Shown piece after piece: positions 56,759 to 64,000 of a stretch of 64,000 nucleotides of DNA (within the stretch, counting starts at the first letter, position 1; the number at the start of each line of letters is the position of its first letter). The stretch covers positions 8,125,001 to 8,189,000 of the forward strand of contig NZ_CP023688.1 of assembly GCF_008704655.1 (NCBI RefSeq). The letters are read 5' to 3'. A model generated the notes under the pieces. The model saw nothing but the letters and a program-made list of their open reading frames with translations, had not been told where the DNA came from and ran no database searches. Position numbers and translations under genes: made by a program. Source of the DNA: Streptomyces rimosus. Lineage in GTDB: Bacteria > Actinomycetota > Actinomycetes > Streptomycetales > Streptomycetaceae.

Positions 56759-56926
56759 CACGGGTGTTCGTCCTGTGCCTGCGTGGAAGCCTCCTGTTCA
56801 TCACTTCCGCTGCACCGGACACACGGGTGACGAGGTCGCAGACCGATCACTGGACAGGTGCTTCCCAATCCGCCCTGACCCGCCGGGGCCCTCCCGCCCA
56901 CGTGGCCTGAAAAGGCGTGAGTACGC

Positions 56927-56941
56927 CTCACCTAGGGTGAG
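56927..56941. promoter_or_regulatory. Palindrome upstream of the amidase gene
   Basis: CTCACC-TAG-GGTGAG, perfect 6-bp arms around TAG. The left part, CCTCACCTAG, weakly resembles half of an iron box (DmdR/IdeR), but the other half does not fit. A regulator site is likely; its owner is unknown. Confidence 0.45.
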
Positions 56942-56993
56942 TTGAACAAACAATCTCGGTCAGTTCGTTGCGAAAGAAGGGGCCCTGAAGCCG

Positions 56994-58370
56994 ATGGAGC
57001 CGAGCGATCTCGTATGGCATGACGCGGTCGGCCTCGCGAGTCTGATCTCAGCGGGCACGGTGAGCGCCGTCGAGGTGGTGGCCGCCCATCTCGACCGGAT
57101 CGAGGCGGTCGCAGACCGGGTGAACGCCTTCGTGACCGTGCTCGGCGAGCAGGCTCTGCACGCCGCGGCACGACCGGCCGTCGGCCCGCTCAGCGGAGTT
57201 CCCTTCACGGTCAAGGATTCCTTCGACACCGCAGGGACCCCCACCACCTGGGGGTCGACACTCTTCGCCGACCGGGTGCCCGATACCGATGCCACGTCGG
57301 TGGCCCGCCTTCGGCAGGCCGGCGGCATCCTGCTGGCCAAGACGAACCTGCCGGAGATGTCCTACTGGACCGAGACGGACAACCGTCTGACCGGCAGATC
57401 CCTGAACCCCTACGACCCGCGGCGCACTCCCGGGGGCTCCAGTGGCGGTGAGTCGGCGGCCATCGCGAGCGGGCTCTCGCCGCTCGGCATCGGGAGCGAC
57501 GTCGCCATCTCCGTGCGCGGGCCCGCCGCCGACACGGGGATCGCCTCGATCAAACCCACCCATGGCAGGGTGCCGATGACCGGCCACTTTCCCGCCGTGC
57601 CGCGCCGCTGGTGGCACGCAGGCCCCATGGCCCGCAGCGTGCGCGACCTGCGCCTGGCGCTCTCCCTCATGGAAGGGCCCGACGGCAGTGATCCCTACGC
57701 CGTGGCGCTGCCCGCCCCGGACCGCACCCGCGGCAGGGACCGGCTGCGCATCGGCTGGACCGCGGCGGCGTTCGGCGCGGTCGATCGACAGGTCGCCGCT
57801 ACGGTCGCCGCGGCGGCCGCGGCGCTGGCCGAGTTCGGGCACGACGTCCGGGAGAGCGAGCTTCCATGGCTCGACGAGCGGGACTGCACCCTGCTGTCGG
57901 CGAAGCTGTTCCCCCCGGAGGTACGGCCGGCCCTGCGCGCCGTCACCTCCGGCCGCGAGACGGAAGTGCACCCGGTCATCGCGGCCACGCTGGAGGCCGC
58001 CGAGGCTCCGCTGGCCGACTACGTCGCCGCTGAACACGAGGTGGAGCACCTGCGCACGCGATGTGCCGCATGGTTCGCCGACCACGACGTCCTGCTGTGC
58101 CCCGTAACGCCCTTTCCCGCGCCGCCTCATGGCCGAAGCCGCCTCGACGTGGACGGTGTCTCCCTCCCGGCACGCGCGGTGATGCGCGCGACCGTACCGT
58201 TCAACCTGACCGGCCTGCCCGCCGTCGCGCTCCCCTTCGGCGCCACGGACGACGGCCTGCCGCTCGGCGTCCAGCTGGTCAGCCGATGGTGGACCGATGC
58301 CCTCCTCCTCGACCTCGCGGAGCGCCTGGAGGAGGTCAGCCCCGTCCGCGGCCGCCGACCTGCCTTCTGA
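56994..58370 (+). CDS. Amidase-signature-family protein
   Basis: 458-residue amidase of the GatA/AtzF type. The catalytic Lys is in [12 protein letters not shown], the cis-Ser in [15 protein letters not shown], and the nucleophile Ser in [16 protein letters not shown], where the usual GGSIR is changed to AISVR but Ser is kept. Hydrolyses a small amide; the substrate is unknown. GAAGGGG lies well upstream of ATG 56994. Follows the XRE gene at 236 bases and is probably independent. Confidence 0.86.
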   Translation: MEPSDLVWHDAVGLASLISAGTVSAVEVVAAHLDRIEAVADRVNAFVTVLGEQALHAAARPAVGPLSGVPFTVKDSFDTAGTPTTWGSTLFADRVPDTDATSVARLRQAGGILLAKTNLPEMSYWTETDNRLTGRSLNPYDPRRTPGGSSGGESAAIASGLSPLGIGSDVAISVRGPAADTGIASIKPTHGRVPMTGHFPAVPRRWWHAGPMARSVRDLRLALSLMEGPDGSDPYAVALPAPDRTRGRDRLRIGWTAAAFGAVDRQVAATVAAAAAALAEFGHDVRESELPWLDERDCTLLSAKLFPPEVRPALRAVTSGRETEVHPVIAATLEAAEAPLADYVAAEHEVEHLRTRCAAWFADHDVLLCPVTPFPAPPHGRSRLDVDGVSLPARAVMRATVPFNLTGLPAVALPFGATDDGLPLGVQLVSRWWTDALLLDLAERLEEVSPVRGRRPAF

Positions 58371-58407
58371 GGGGCAGCCGGGGCGGATTCGATGCGCCCG
58401 TACCGAT

Positions 58408-58423
58408 ATACTTGCATCAGTAT
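58408..58423. promoter_or_regulatory. Inverted repeat upstream of the HipA-like gene
   Basis: ATACT-TGCATC-AGTAT within an unusually AT-rich stretch (GATATACTTGCATCAGTATC). HipB sites in E. coli are TATCC-N8-GGATA, similar in layout but not identical. It lies 65 bases before the start and TAGCCT (58475-58480). Possible operator; no HipB-like gene is nearby. Confidence 0.45.
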
Positions 58424-58487
58424 CAGTCGGCTGAATCGACCGCACGTCGCTGACCTGCGACAAACCCCAGGAAGTAGCCTGATCCGC

Positions 58488-59312
58488 ATGTTGTCCGAAG
58501 TCACCGCGACCCGCTATGTCACGCCCTTGCGTGAGGGCGGGTCGCTTCCGGGGATCGTCGAAGCCGATGATCTCGGTACGTATGTCATGAAATTCACCGG
58601 GGCGGGGCAGGGGCGCAAGACTCTGGTCGCCGAGGTGATCTGTGGGGAGCTGGGGCGGCGGCTCGGGCTGCGGGTGCCGGAGTTGGTGCGGATGCAGCTC
58701 GATCCGGTGATCGGGCTGAGTGAGCCCGATCAGGAGGTGCAGGAGCTGCTGAAGGCCAGTGGGGGCCTGAACCTGGGGATGGACTATCTGCCGGGGTCGC
58801 TCGGGTTCGATCCGCTCGCGTTCGAGGTGTCGGCGCGGGAGGCGGGGCGGGTCGTGTGGTTCGACGCGCTCATCAACAACGTGGACCGCTCGTGGCGCAA
58901 CCCGAACCTGCTGGTCTGGCACGGTGAGCTGTGGCTGATCGACCACGGGGCCACGATGATCTGGCAGCACAACTGGCCGACCGCCGAGAAGTCCGCTGCC
59001 AAGCCGTACGACGCGTCCGACCATGTGCTGGCGAGCTTCGGACCGGACATCGAGGCCGCGGCGGCCGAGTTCGCGCCGCTGGTCACCGAGGAGCTGCTGA
59101 CCGAGGTCGCGGCCGCCGTGCCGGACGAGTGGCTGGTGGACGAGCCCGGCTTCGACTCGCCGGACGCGCTGCGCGGTGCCTACGTACGGGCGCTGCTGGG
59201 GCGTGCCGCGGTGATCGGGGACCAGATCGGCATCGGGGAGCGTACGAAGGACGGGCCCTCCCGGGTGCCCGGCTGGCTGGCGACCGAGTTGCCGCGGAGG
59301 GCAGTGAAGTGA
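58488..59312 (+). CDS. HipA-like kinase
   Basis: 274-residue HipA-like kinase-fold protein. YVMKFTGAG gives the ATP-binding Lys (K35), the helix Glu is E49 in TLVAEVICGELG, the catalytic loop is NNVDRSWRNPNLL (D133, N138) and LWLIDHGATM supplies the metal Asp (D152). It lacks the N-terminal subdomain of classic HipA, and no HipB lies upstream. TAGCCT ends 7 bases before ATG 58488 (leaderless). Its stop overlaps the DUF3037 start (GTGA), a conserved pairing. Substrate not known. Confidence 0.82.
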   Translation: MLSEVTATRYVTPLREGGSLPGIVEADDLGTYVMKFTGAGQGRKTLVAEVICGELGRRLGLRVPELVRMQLDPVIGLSEPDQEVQELLKASGGLNLGMDYLPGSLGFDPLAFEVSAREAGRVVWFDALINNVDRSWRNPNLLVWHGELWLIDHGATMIWQHNWPTAEKSAAKPYDASDHVLASFGPDIEAAAAEFAPLVTEELLTEVAAAVPDEWLVDEPGFDSPDALRGAYVRALLGRAAVIGDQIGIGERTKDGPSRVPGWLATELPRRAVK

Positions 59313-59704
59313 GCGGCCTGCACAACGGACGTGACGTGTTCGAGTACGCCCTGCTCAAGGTCGTACCGCGGGTCGAACGCGGAGAAATGATCAATGCGGG
59401 GGTGGTCGTGTACTGCCGCGCCCGGCGCTTCGTGGAGGCGCGTACGTATCTGGACGAGGGGCGGTTGCGGGCGCTCGACGCGAACGCCGACGTGGAGGGC
59501 GTCAAGGCGGCCCTGCGGGCGGTCGAGGGGATCTGTGTGGGCGGCGAGCGCGCCGGGCAGGCTGCGGGCGACGACGCGGGGCGGCGCTTCCGGTGGCTGA
59601 TCGCGCCGCGCAGCACCGTCGTGCAGCCGGGCCCGGTGCACACCGGGCTGACCGCGGACCCGTCGATCGAGGCGGAGCGGCTGCTCGGCCTGCTGGTGAA
59701 GTGA
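59309..59704 (+). CDS. DUF3037-family protein
   Basis: 131-residue protein of DUF3037, core EYALLKVVPRVERGEMINAG, then VVVYCRARRFVEARTYLDEG and WLIAPRSTVVQPGPVHTGLT. The GTG start overlaps the HipA-like stop by 4 bases, so the two proteins are coupled. The family is often linked to HipA-like kinases; it may be the substrate, regulator or antitoxin-like partner, none of which is shown. No DNA-binding motif is seen. Confidence 0.82.
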   Translation: MSGLHNGRDVFEYALLKVVPRVERGEMINAGVVVYCRARRFVEARTYLDEGRLRALDANADVEGVKAALRAVEGICVGGERAGQAAGDDAGRRFRWLIAPRSTVVQPGPVHTGLTADPSIEAERLLGLLVK

Positions 59705-59771
59705 GGGGCGGCCGCCGGTGCGCGGGAAAGCCGGTGGCCCTCCTGAAGTGCGATGGAGTGCCGAGGAGGCG

Positions 59772-59830
59772 TTGACAGGGGGTGGCGGGGCTTCTAGCGT
59801 CGGGCCTGCTGAAGCTACTAAGCGGTTGCT
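59772..59830 (+). promoter_or_regulatory. Consensus promoter and possible TetR operator before the FabG-like pair
   Basis: TTGACA (59772-59777), 17 bases, TAGCGT (59795-59800): close to the housekeeping consensus. Downstream, CTACTAAGCGGTTGCTCA (59815-59832) resembles the AAGCGCTTGCT-type sites bound by TetR-family fatty-acid regulators in Actinobacteria, though imperfect. The leader to ATG 59892 is about 85 bases. Confidence 0.65.
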
Positions 59831-59891
59831 CACCTGTGGTTGCGGTGCGGCGGACCGCTCGTCGAGGTTTCGAGGGTGAGGAGAACCCCGC

Positions 59892-60653
59892 ATGTCCACC
59901 ACCGAGCAGCGCGTAGCCATCGTGACGGGCGCGGCCCGTGGCATCGGCGCGGCCACCGCGGTCCGCCTGGCCGCCGAGGGCCGTGCCGTCGCCGTACTCG
60001 ACCTCGACGAGGCGGCCTGCAAGGACACCGTCGAGAAGATCACCGTGGCGGGCGGCAGGGCGCTGGCCGTGGGCTGTGACGTCTCGGACGCGGAGCAGGT
60101 GGAGGCGGCCGTCGCCCGGGTGGCGGCGGAGCTGGGCGCGCCGACCGTCCTCGTCAACAACGCGGGTGTGCTCCGGGACAACCTGCTGTTCAAGATGAGC
60201 GACACCGACTGGGACACGGTCATGAACGTGCACCTGCGGGGCGCGTTCCTGATGTCGCGGGCCTGCCAGAAGCACATGGTCGACGCGAAGTTCGGCCGGA
60301 TCGTGAACCTCTCCTCCAGCTCGGCGCTCGGCAACCGCGGGCAGGCCAACTACTCGGCCGCCAAGGCCGGTCTCCAGGGCTTCACCAAGACCCTCGCCAT
60401 CGAACTCGGCAAGTTCGGCGTCACCGCCAACGCCGTCGCGCCCGGGTTCATCGCCACCGACATGACCGCCGCCACCGCCGAGCGCGTCGGCATGGGCTTC
60501 GAGGACTTCCAGGCCGCGGCCGCCACCCAGATCCCGGTGCAGCGCGTCGGCACGCCGGACGACATCGCCAACGCCATCGCCTTCTTCACGGGCGAGGCGG
60601 CCGGCTTCGTCTCCGGCCAGGTCCTGTACGTGGCCGGCGGCCCGCTCAACTGA
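59892..60653 (+). CDS. 3-ketoacyl-ACP reductase-like SDR (FabG type)
   Basis: 253-residue SDR: AIVTGAARGIGAATAVRLAA, DVSDAEQVEAA, VLVNNAGVLRDNLLFKM, catalytic Ser in NLSSSSALGNRGQANY and the Tyr-Lys in NYSAAKAGLQGF, then FVSGQVLYVAGGPLN. This is the FabG pattern of actinobacterial acyl-CoA pathways. It starts with a good promoter and is followed 17 bases later by a second SDR, so the two form an operon, likely in lipid or degradation metabolism. Confidence 0.9.
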   Translation: MSTTEQRVAIVTGAARGIGAATAVRLAAEGRAVAVLDLDEAACKDTVEKITVAGGRALAVGCDVSDAEQVEAAVARVAAELGAPTVLVNNAGVLRDNLLFKMSDTDWDTVMNVHLRGAFLMSRACQKHMVDAKFGRIVNLSSSSALGNRGQANYSAAKAGLQGFTKTLAIELGKFGVTANAVAPGFIATDMTAATAERVGMGFEDFQAAAATQIPVQRVGTPDDIANAIAFFTGEAAGFVSGQVLYVAGGPLN

Positions 60654-60670
60654 CGCCGGAGGTTATGGAC

Positions 60671-61441
60671 ATGACCGCACAGGACAAGCCGCTGCCCGCG
60701 TTCTCCGGCAAGGCGGCGCTGGTCACCGGCGCCAGCCGGGGCATCGGGTACGGCATCGCCAAGGCGCTGGTGGCCCGCGGGGACAAGGTCTGCATCACCG
60801 GCCGCAACGAGGATGCCCTCAAGGAGGCCGTGGAGACGCTGGGCGCCGACCGCGTCATCGGTGTCGCGGGCAAGGCGCACGACGAGGCCCACCAGGGCGT
60901 CGCCGTGGAGCGGGCCATGGAGGCGTTCGGCCGCGTCGACTACCTGGTCAACAACGCCGGTACGAACCCGGTGTTCGGCCCGATCGCGGATCTCGACCTG
61001 AACGTAGCCCGCAAGGTGTTCGAGACCAACGTCGTCTCCGCGCTCGGCTTCGCGCAGCGCACCTGGCACGCGTGGCAGAAGGACAACGGCGGCGCGATCG
61101 TCAACATCGCCTCCATCGCGGGCGTCTCCGCCTCGCCCTTCATCGGCGCGTACGGTATGAGCAAGGCCGCGATGATCAACCTGACGTTCCAGCTCGCGCA
61201 CGAGTTCGCGCCGGTGGTACGGGTCAACTCGATCGCCCCGGCGGTCGTCAAGACCAAGTTCGCGGCCGCGCTGTACGAGAACCGCGAGGAGGAGGCCGCC
61301 GCGGGCTACCCGATGGGGCGCCTGGGCATCCCGGAGGACATCGGCGGCGCGGCGGCGTTCCTGCTGTCCGACGCCGCCGGCTGGATCACGGGGCAGACGC
61401 TCCAGGTGGACGGCGGGCTGTTCCTGAACGCGGGGGTCTGA
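60671..61441 (+). CDS. SDR-family oxidoreductase
   Basis: 256-residue SDR: AALVTGASRGIGYGIAKALV, YLVNNAGTNPVFGPIADLDL, IVNIASIAGVSASPFIGAY, catalytic Tyr-Lys in YGMSKAAMINLTF, and WITGQTLQVDGGLFLNAGV. ATG 60671 is chosen, since GGAGG lies 8 bases before it but only 2 before ATG 60665. It is paired with the FabG-like gene and may act on the same intermediates. The strong terminator at 61586 ends the unit. Confidence 0.89.
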   Translation: MTAQDKPLPAFSGKAALVTGASRGIGYGIAKALVARGDKVCITGRNEDALKEAVETLGADRVIGVAGKAHDEAHQGVAVERAMEAFGRVDYLVNNAGTNPVFGPIADLDLNVARKVFETNVVSALGFAQRTWHAWQKDNGGAIVNIASIAGVSASPFIGAYGMSKAAMINLTFQLAHEFAPVVRVNSIAPAVVKTKFAAALYENREEEAAAGYPMGRLGIPEDIGGAAAFLLSDAAGWITGQTLQVDGGLFLNAGV

Positions 61442-61585
61442 GGGCGCCGGTGGAAGCGGGCGTCTGAGGGCGGGCGCAAGCCGGACGCGCGTGCCGGGTT
61501 GCGCGCCCCGCGTAGGTGCGGGCGCCCCGCGTACGGGAGCGCGTACAGCGGCTTGCGTTCGCGTGCACTCCAAGAGGCAGGGTCT

Positions 61586-61615
61586 GTGGTGCCGGTCCGG
61601 AAGGGCCGGCACCAC
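61586..61615 (+). terminator. Terminator after the SDR pair
   Basis: 13-bp stem (arms 61586-61598 and 61603-61615, one T-G wobble) with a GGAA tetraloop, 144 bases after the second SDR stop and before the aldo/keto reductase gene. Confidence 0.8.
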
Positions 61616-61669
61616 ATCTGTCATGGGCCGGTAGGGAGCCCGTGACGCGACTCCGCGAAGGAGACCGCC

Positions 61670-62635
61670 ATGCGGTTCCGCACTCTCGGCGGCGGCCGGG
61701 GACCCGAGGTCAGCGCCCTGTGCCTGGGCACCCTGCCGTTCGGCACCACCGTCGACGAGGAGACGGCGTACGCCATCCTCGACCGCTTCGCCGAGGCGGG
61801 CGGCACCTTCCTGGACACCGCCAACAACTACGCCTGCTGGGTGCCGGGCGCGACCGGCGACGAGAGCGAGCTGCTGCTCGGGCGCTGGCTGCGCAGCCGG
61901 GGCGCCAGGGACCGCACGGTACTGGCCACCAAGGTCGGCGCCCGCCCCGACCCGTCCCGCGGTCCGGAGTGGCCCGCCAACCTTGAGGGGCTGGGCGATA
62001 AGGCCGTACGGGACGGGATCGAGGGCAGCCTGCGGCGGCTCGGTACGGACCGGGTGGACCTGTATTACGCGCACATCGAGGACCGTGACGTGCCCCTGGA
62101 GGAGACCGTCGGGGCGCTGGCGGGCCTGGTGCGGGACGGCTCGGTGGGCCTGCTCGGGGCCAGCAACCACGCCACGTGGCGGCTCGCCGAGGCCCGCCGT
62201 ATCGCCGAGGCGCAGGGCCTGCCCGGCTACCGCGCCGTACAGCAGCGGCACACCTACCTGCGACCGCGGCCCGACGCGGATTCCGGGCTCCAGCGGGAGA
62301 CGGACGGGGAACTTGTCGACTACGCCGAGGCGCACGAGGATCTGACGCTGCTGGGGTACTCGACGCTGATGCACGGCGGATACGCGCGGCCGGAGCAGCC
62401 GCTGCTGGACCGGTACGACCACCCCGGTTCGGTGGTGCGCCTGCGGGTCCTTCGCGAGGTGGCGGCGGAGGCCGGGGCCACCGTGAACCAGGTGGTGCTG
62501 GCCTGGCTGATGGACGGCCGGGTGCCGGTCGTCCCCGTCCTCGGTGTGAGTTCGGTGGCGCAGCTGGACGAGAGCCTGGCGGCGCTGGACCTGCGGCTGG
62601 ACGCGGCGCAGCGGGCGCGGCTCGACACGGCGTGA
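61670..62635 (+). CDS. Aldo/keto reductase
   Basis: 321-residue NADPH-dependent reductase of the AKR fold: CLGTLPFGTTVDEETAYAIL, FLDTANNYACWV (Asp and Tyr of the active site), ATKVGARPDPSRG (Lys), DRVDLYYAHIEDRDVPLEET (His). The C-terminus contains GVSSVAQLDESLAALDLRL. Reduces aldehydes or ketones, including sugars. AAGGAG lies before ATG 61670. Confidence 0.9.
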   Translation: MRFRTLGGGRGPEVSALCLGTLPFGTTVDEETAYAILDRFAEAGGTFLDTANNYACWVPGATGDESELLLGRWLRSRGARDRTVLATKVGARPDPSRGPEWPANLEGLGDKAVRDGIEGSLRRLGTDRVDLYYAHIEDRDVPLEETVGALAGLVRDGSVGLLGASNHATWRLAEARRIAEAQGLPGYRAVQQRHTYLRPRPDADSGLQRETDGELVDYAEAHEDLTLLGYSTLMHGGYARPEQPLLDRYDHPGSVVRLRVLREVAAEAGATVNQVVLAWLMDGRVPVVPVLGVSSVAQLDESLAALDLRLDAAQRARLDTA

Positions 62636-62696
62636 GCGGGCGCGGGGCGGGCGGCGGCCCGTGCGGGCGGGCCGGCCGGTGGGCGGGCGTGCGGCG

Positions 62697-62719
62697 TTGT
62701 CAGTGGTCGCCGGTAAGTT
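62697..62719 (+). promoter_or_regulatory. PafBC (RecA-independent) DNA-damage promoter of ung
   Basis: TTGTCAGTG (62697-62705), 8 bases, TAAGTT (62714-62719): an exact match to tTGTCRGTG-N8-TAnnnT. Transcription would start at about 62726, leaving a short leader with GGAGG at 62745-62749. Confidence 0.85.
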
Positions 62720-62759
62720 CGTAACCGAGAACGGAACGCACACCGGAGGTTGCTCAGTG

Positions 62760-63437
62760 ATGACCGACATGCTGCCCGAGTCCTGGCGCGGCGTCCTCGG
62801 CGAGGAGTTGGAGAAGCCCTACTTCAAGGAGCTCACCGAGTTCGTCGAGCAGGAGCGGGCGAAGGGGCCGGTCTACCCGCCCCGCGAGGAGGTCTTCGCG
62901 GCCCTCGACGCCACCCCGTACGACCAGGTGAAGGTGCTGATCCTCGGACAGGACCCGTACCACGGCGAGGGGCAGGGCCACGGGCTGTGCTTCTCCGTGC
63001 GGCCCGGTGTGAAGACGCCGCCGTCGCTGCGCAACATCTACAAGGAGATGAAGGAGGAGCTGGGCCACCCGGTCCCGGACAACGGCTATCTGATGCCCTG
63101 GGCCCGCCAGGGCGTGCTGCTGCTGAACGCGGTGCTGACGGTGCGCGCCGGCGAGGCCAACTCGCACAAGGGCAAGGGCTGGGAGAAGTTCACCGACGCG
63201 GTGATAAAGGCGGTGGCCTCCCGGCCGGACCCGGCGGTGTTCGTGCTCTGGGGCAACTACGCGAAGAAGAAGCTGCCGCTGATCGACACCGAGCGGCACG
63301 CGGTCGTGGAGGGCGCCCACCCGTCCCCGCTGTCCGCCAAGAAATTCTTCGGATCCCGGCCCTTCACCCGGATCAACGAGGCGGTCGCGGCGCAGGGGCA
63401 CACCCCGATCGACTGGCGTATCCCCGACCTGGGCTGA
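62760..63437 (+). CDS. ung: Uracil-DNA glycosylase, family 1
   Basis: 225-residue glycosylase that removes uracil from DNA. Family 1 motifs: LILGQDPYHGEGQGHGLCFS (water-activating Asp), YLMPWARQGVLLLNAVLTVR, and the leucine-loop motif AHPSPLSAKKFFGSRPF. ATG 62760 is used; GTG 62757, at 7 bases from GGAGG, is as likely and adds one residue. Its promoter is the DNA-damage type also seen before dinB, so both belong to the same repair response. Confidence 0.95.
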   Translation: MTDMLPESWRGVLGEELEKPYFKELTEFVEQERAKGPVYPPREEVFAALDATPYDQVKVLILGQDPYHGEGQGHGLCFSVRPGVKTPPSLRNIYKEMKEELGHPVPDNGYLMPWARQGVLLLNAVLTVRAGEANSHKGKGWEKFTDAVIKAVASRPDPAVFVLWGNYAKKKLPLIDTERHAVVEGAHPSPLSAKKFFGSRPFTRINEAVAAQGHTPIDWRIPDLG

Positions 63438-63510
63438 ACCGGGGCGCGGCGTTCGGCGCCCACGGGGGCGGCCCGGCAGCGCGGGCGCCCGCCCCCGGCC
63501 GGCCCGACGC

Positions 63511-64000
63511 TCAGCCCCCGTACACGCGGCGGCAGATCTCGTCGGGGCGGTCGTCGCCCTGCCAGCGGCCGTACTCCCGGGCCAGTGCGCACAGGCCGGG
63601 GGCCGGGGCGGCCGGGTGACGGTCCTCGGAGCGCCGCCACGGTGGGCCGAAGCGGCGGCCTCCGTGACCGGACCCGGGCTTCGCTTCGTCCCGTACGCCC
63701 CGGCCCGCGCCCTTGCCCTTCCCGCCCCCCTTCCGCACGGACTCCGGCTGCGGCTGCTTCGCCGGCTGCGCGCCGGAGACCGGGGGACCGGCGGGTACGG
63801 AGCGCCGCGCGGCCGGGCCGGACGCCGGCGCGCCCGGACGCTCGCGGCGCGGGGACTGGGTCACCTCGGGGCCGATGGGCTCCACGGATGGGGCGGGCGC
63901 CACAGGGCGCGGCTGAAGGCTCTCGGGGGCCGGGCGGTGGGCGACGGTGACACATCCGGTGGCGACCGCGGCCGTCATCACCGCGAGGACCGCCGCTGCG
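63511..64000 (-). CDS. Putative lipoprotein, start beyond the window edge
   Basis: 163 residues visible, 5' end missing. At the edge it reads AAAVLAVMTAAVATGCVTVA, a lipoprotein signal with a Cys after ATG. A Pro/Gly/Lys/Arg-rich unstructured stretch follows, then a small C-terminal part (GLCALAREYGRWQGDDRPDE, ICRRVYGG) with two Cys likely paired. Related Streptomyces proteins are annotated only as lipoproteins. It is convergent with ung, 73 bases away. Function unknown. Confidence 0.65.
   Translation of the reverse strand, partial: AAAVLAVMTAAVATGCVTVAHRPAPESLQPRPVAPAPSVEPIGPEVTQSPRRERPGAPASGPAARRSVPAGPPVSGAQPAKQPQPESVRKGGGKGKGAGRGVRDEAKPGSGHGGRRFGPPWRRSEDRHPAAPAPGLCALAREYGRWQGDDRPDEICRRVYGG

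Noticed and set aside
56921..56941. An iron box (DmdR/IdeR) at the amidase promoter
   Set aside because: Only one half resembles the consensus; kept only as an unassigned dyad.
58408..58423. A classic HipB operator and hence a hipBA toxin-antitoxin locus
   Set aside because: Arms and spacing differ from TATCC-N8-GGATA, and no HipB-type gene is next to the kinase.

Overview
The window is a high-GC (roughly 70 percent or more) actinobacterial chromosome segment, almost certainly from Streptomyces or a close relative. The evidence is the end of an rRNA operon, the third-position GC bias that makes long false antisense frames, many GTG starts, overlapping stop/start codons, a likely set of leaderless genes, and a gene order shared with Streptomyces and mycobacteria (CDP-alcohol transferase, DUF881, small basic protein, DUF881, FHA, FtsR-type MerR, bifunctional nuclease, second MerR, gcvP).

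Layout. 1-3480: end of an rRNA operon (spacer, 23S, 5S, terminator). 3636-17619: conserved core with a phospholipid/CDP-alcohol transferase, a sugar nucleotidyltransferase fused to a degenerate phosphomannomutase domain, the DUF881/Sbp/DUF881 membrane block, a GarA-like FHA protein with an added zinc ribbon, FtsR, a bifunctional nuclease, a MerR regulator, DNA polymerase IV under a DNA-damage promoter, a PRC-barrel protein and gcvP behind a tandem glycine riboswitch. 17764-26728: small conserved proteins, a glutamate-cysteine-ligase-like enzyme, a CPBP membrane protease, PhzF, a class IV aminotransferase-like protein with a divergent MerR regulator and a 19-bp-spacer promoter, an MFS exporter and a PadR regulator. 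26944-35785: a Clp-N protein, three EamA transporters (one behind a polyproline leader ORF), a MocR regulator divergent from two flavin-barrel genes, GNAT, LysR and GrpB-family genes.

36102-49734: matB with a fused beta/alpha acyl-CoA carboxyltransferase (malonyl-CoA supply), a Cys-less isochorismatase-like protein, Rieske lipoprotein, S9 peptidase, secreted repeat protein, LysE exporter, an alanine-type aminotransferase divergent from an HxlR regulator around a strong operator, and a lone D-Ala-D-Ala ligase paralogue. 49735-58370: more accessory-looking, with gene remnants (VOC, aldehyde dehydrogenase), a three-repeat Cys-rich protein, TetR, an SDR/SDR/tautomerase operon divergent from an XRE regulator around a 21-bp palindrome, a DJ-1/Hsp31-like protein divergent from a second XRE regulator, and an amidase. 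58488-64000: a HipA-like kinase translationally coupled to DUF3037, two FabG-like reductases behind a consensus promoter, an aldo/keto reductase, ung behind a second DNA-damage promoter, and an edge-truncated lipoprotein gene.

No CRISPR array, insertion sequence, integrase, tRNA or biosynthetic megasynthase was seen. Regulation is the richest layer: many short intergenic regions carry clear dyads, and at least a dozen genes have a -10-like hexamer 6-7 nt before the start codon, suggesting leaderless mRNAs. Family names are from recognition of motifs and remembered families, not from searches.
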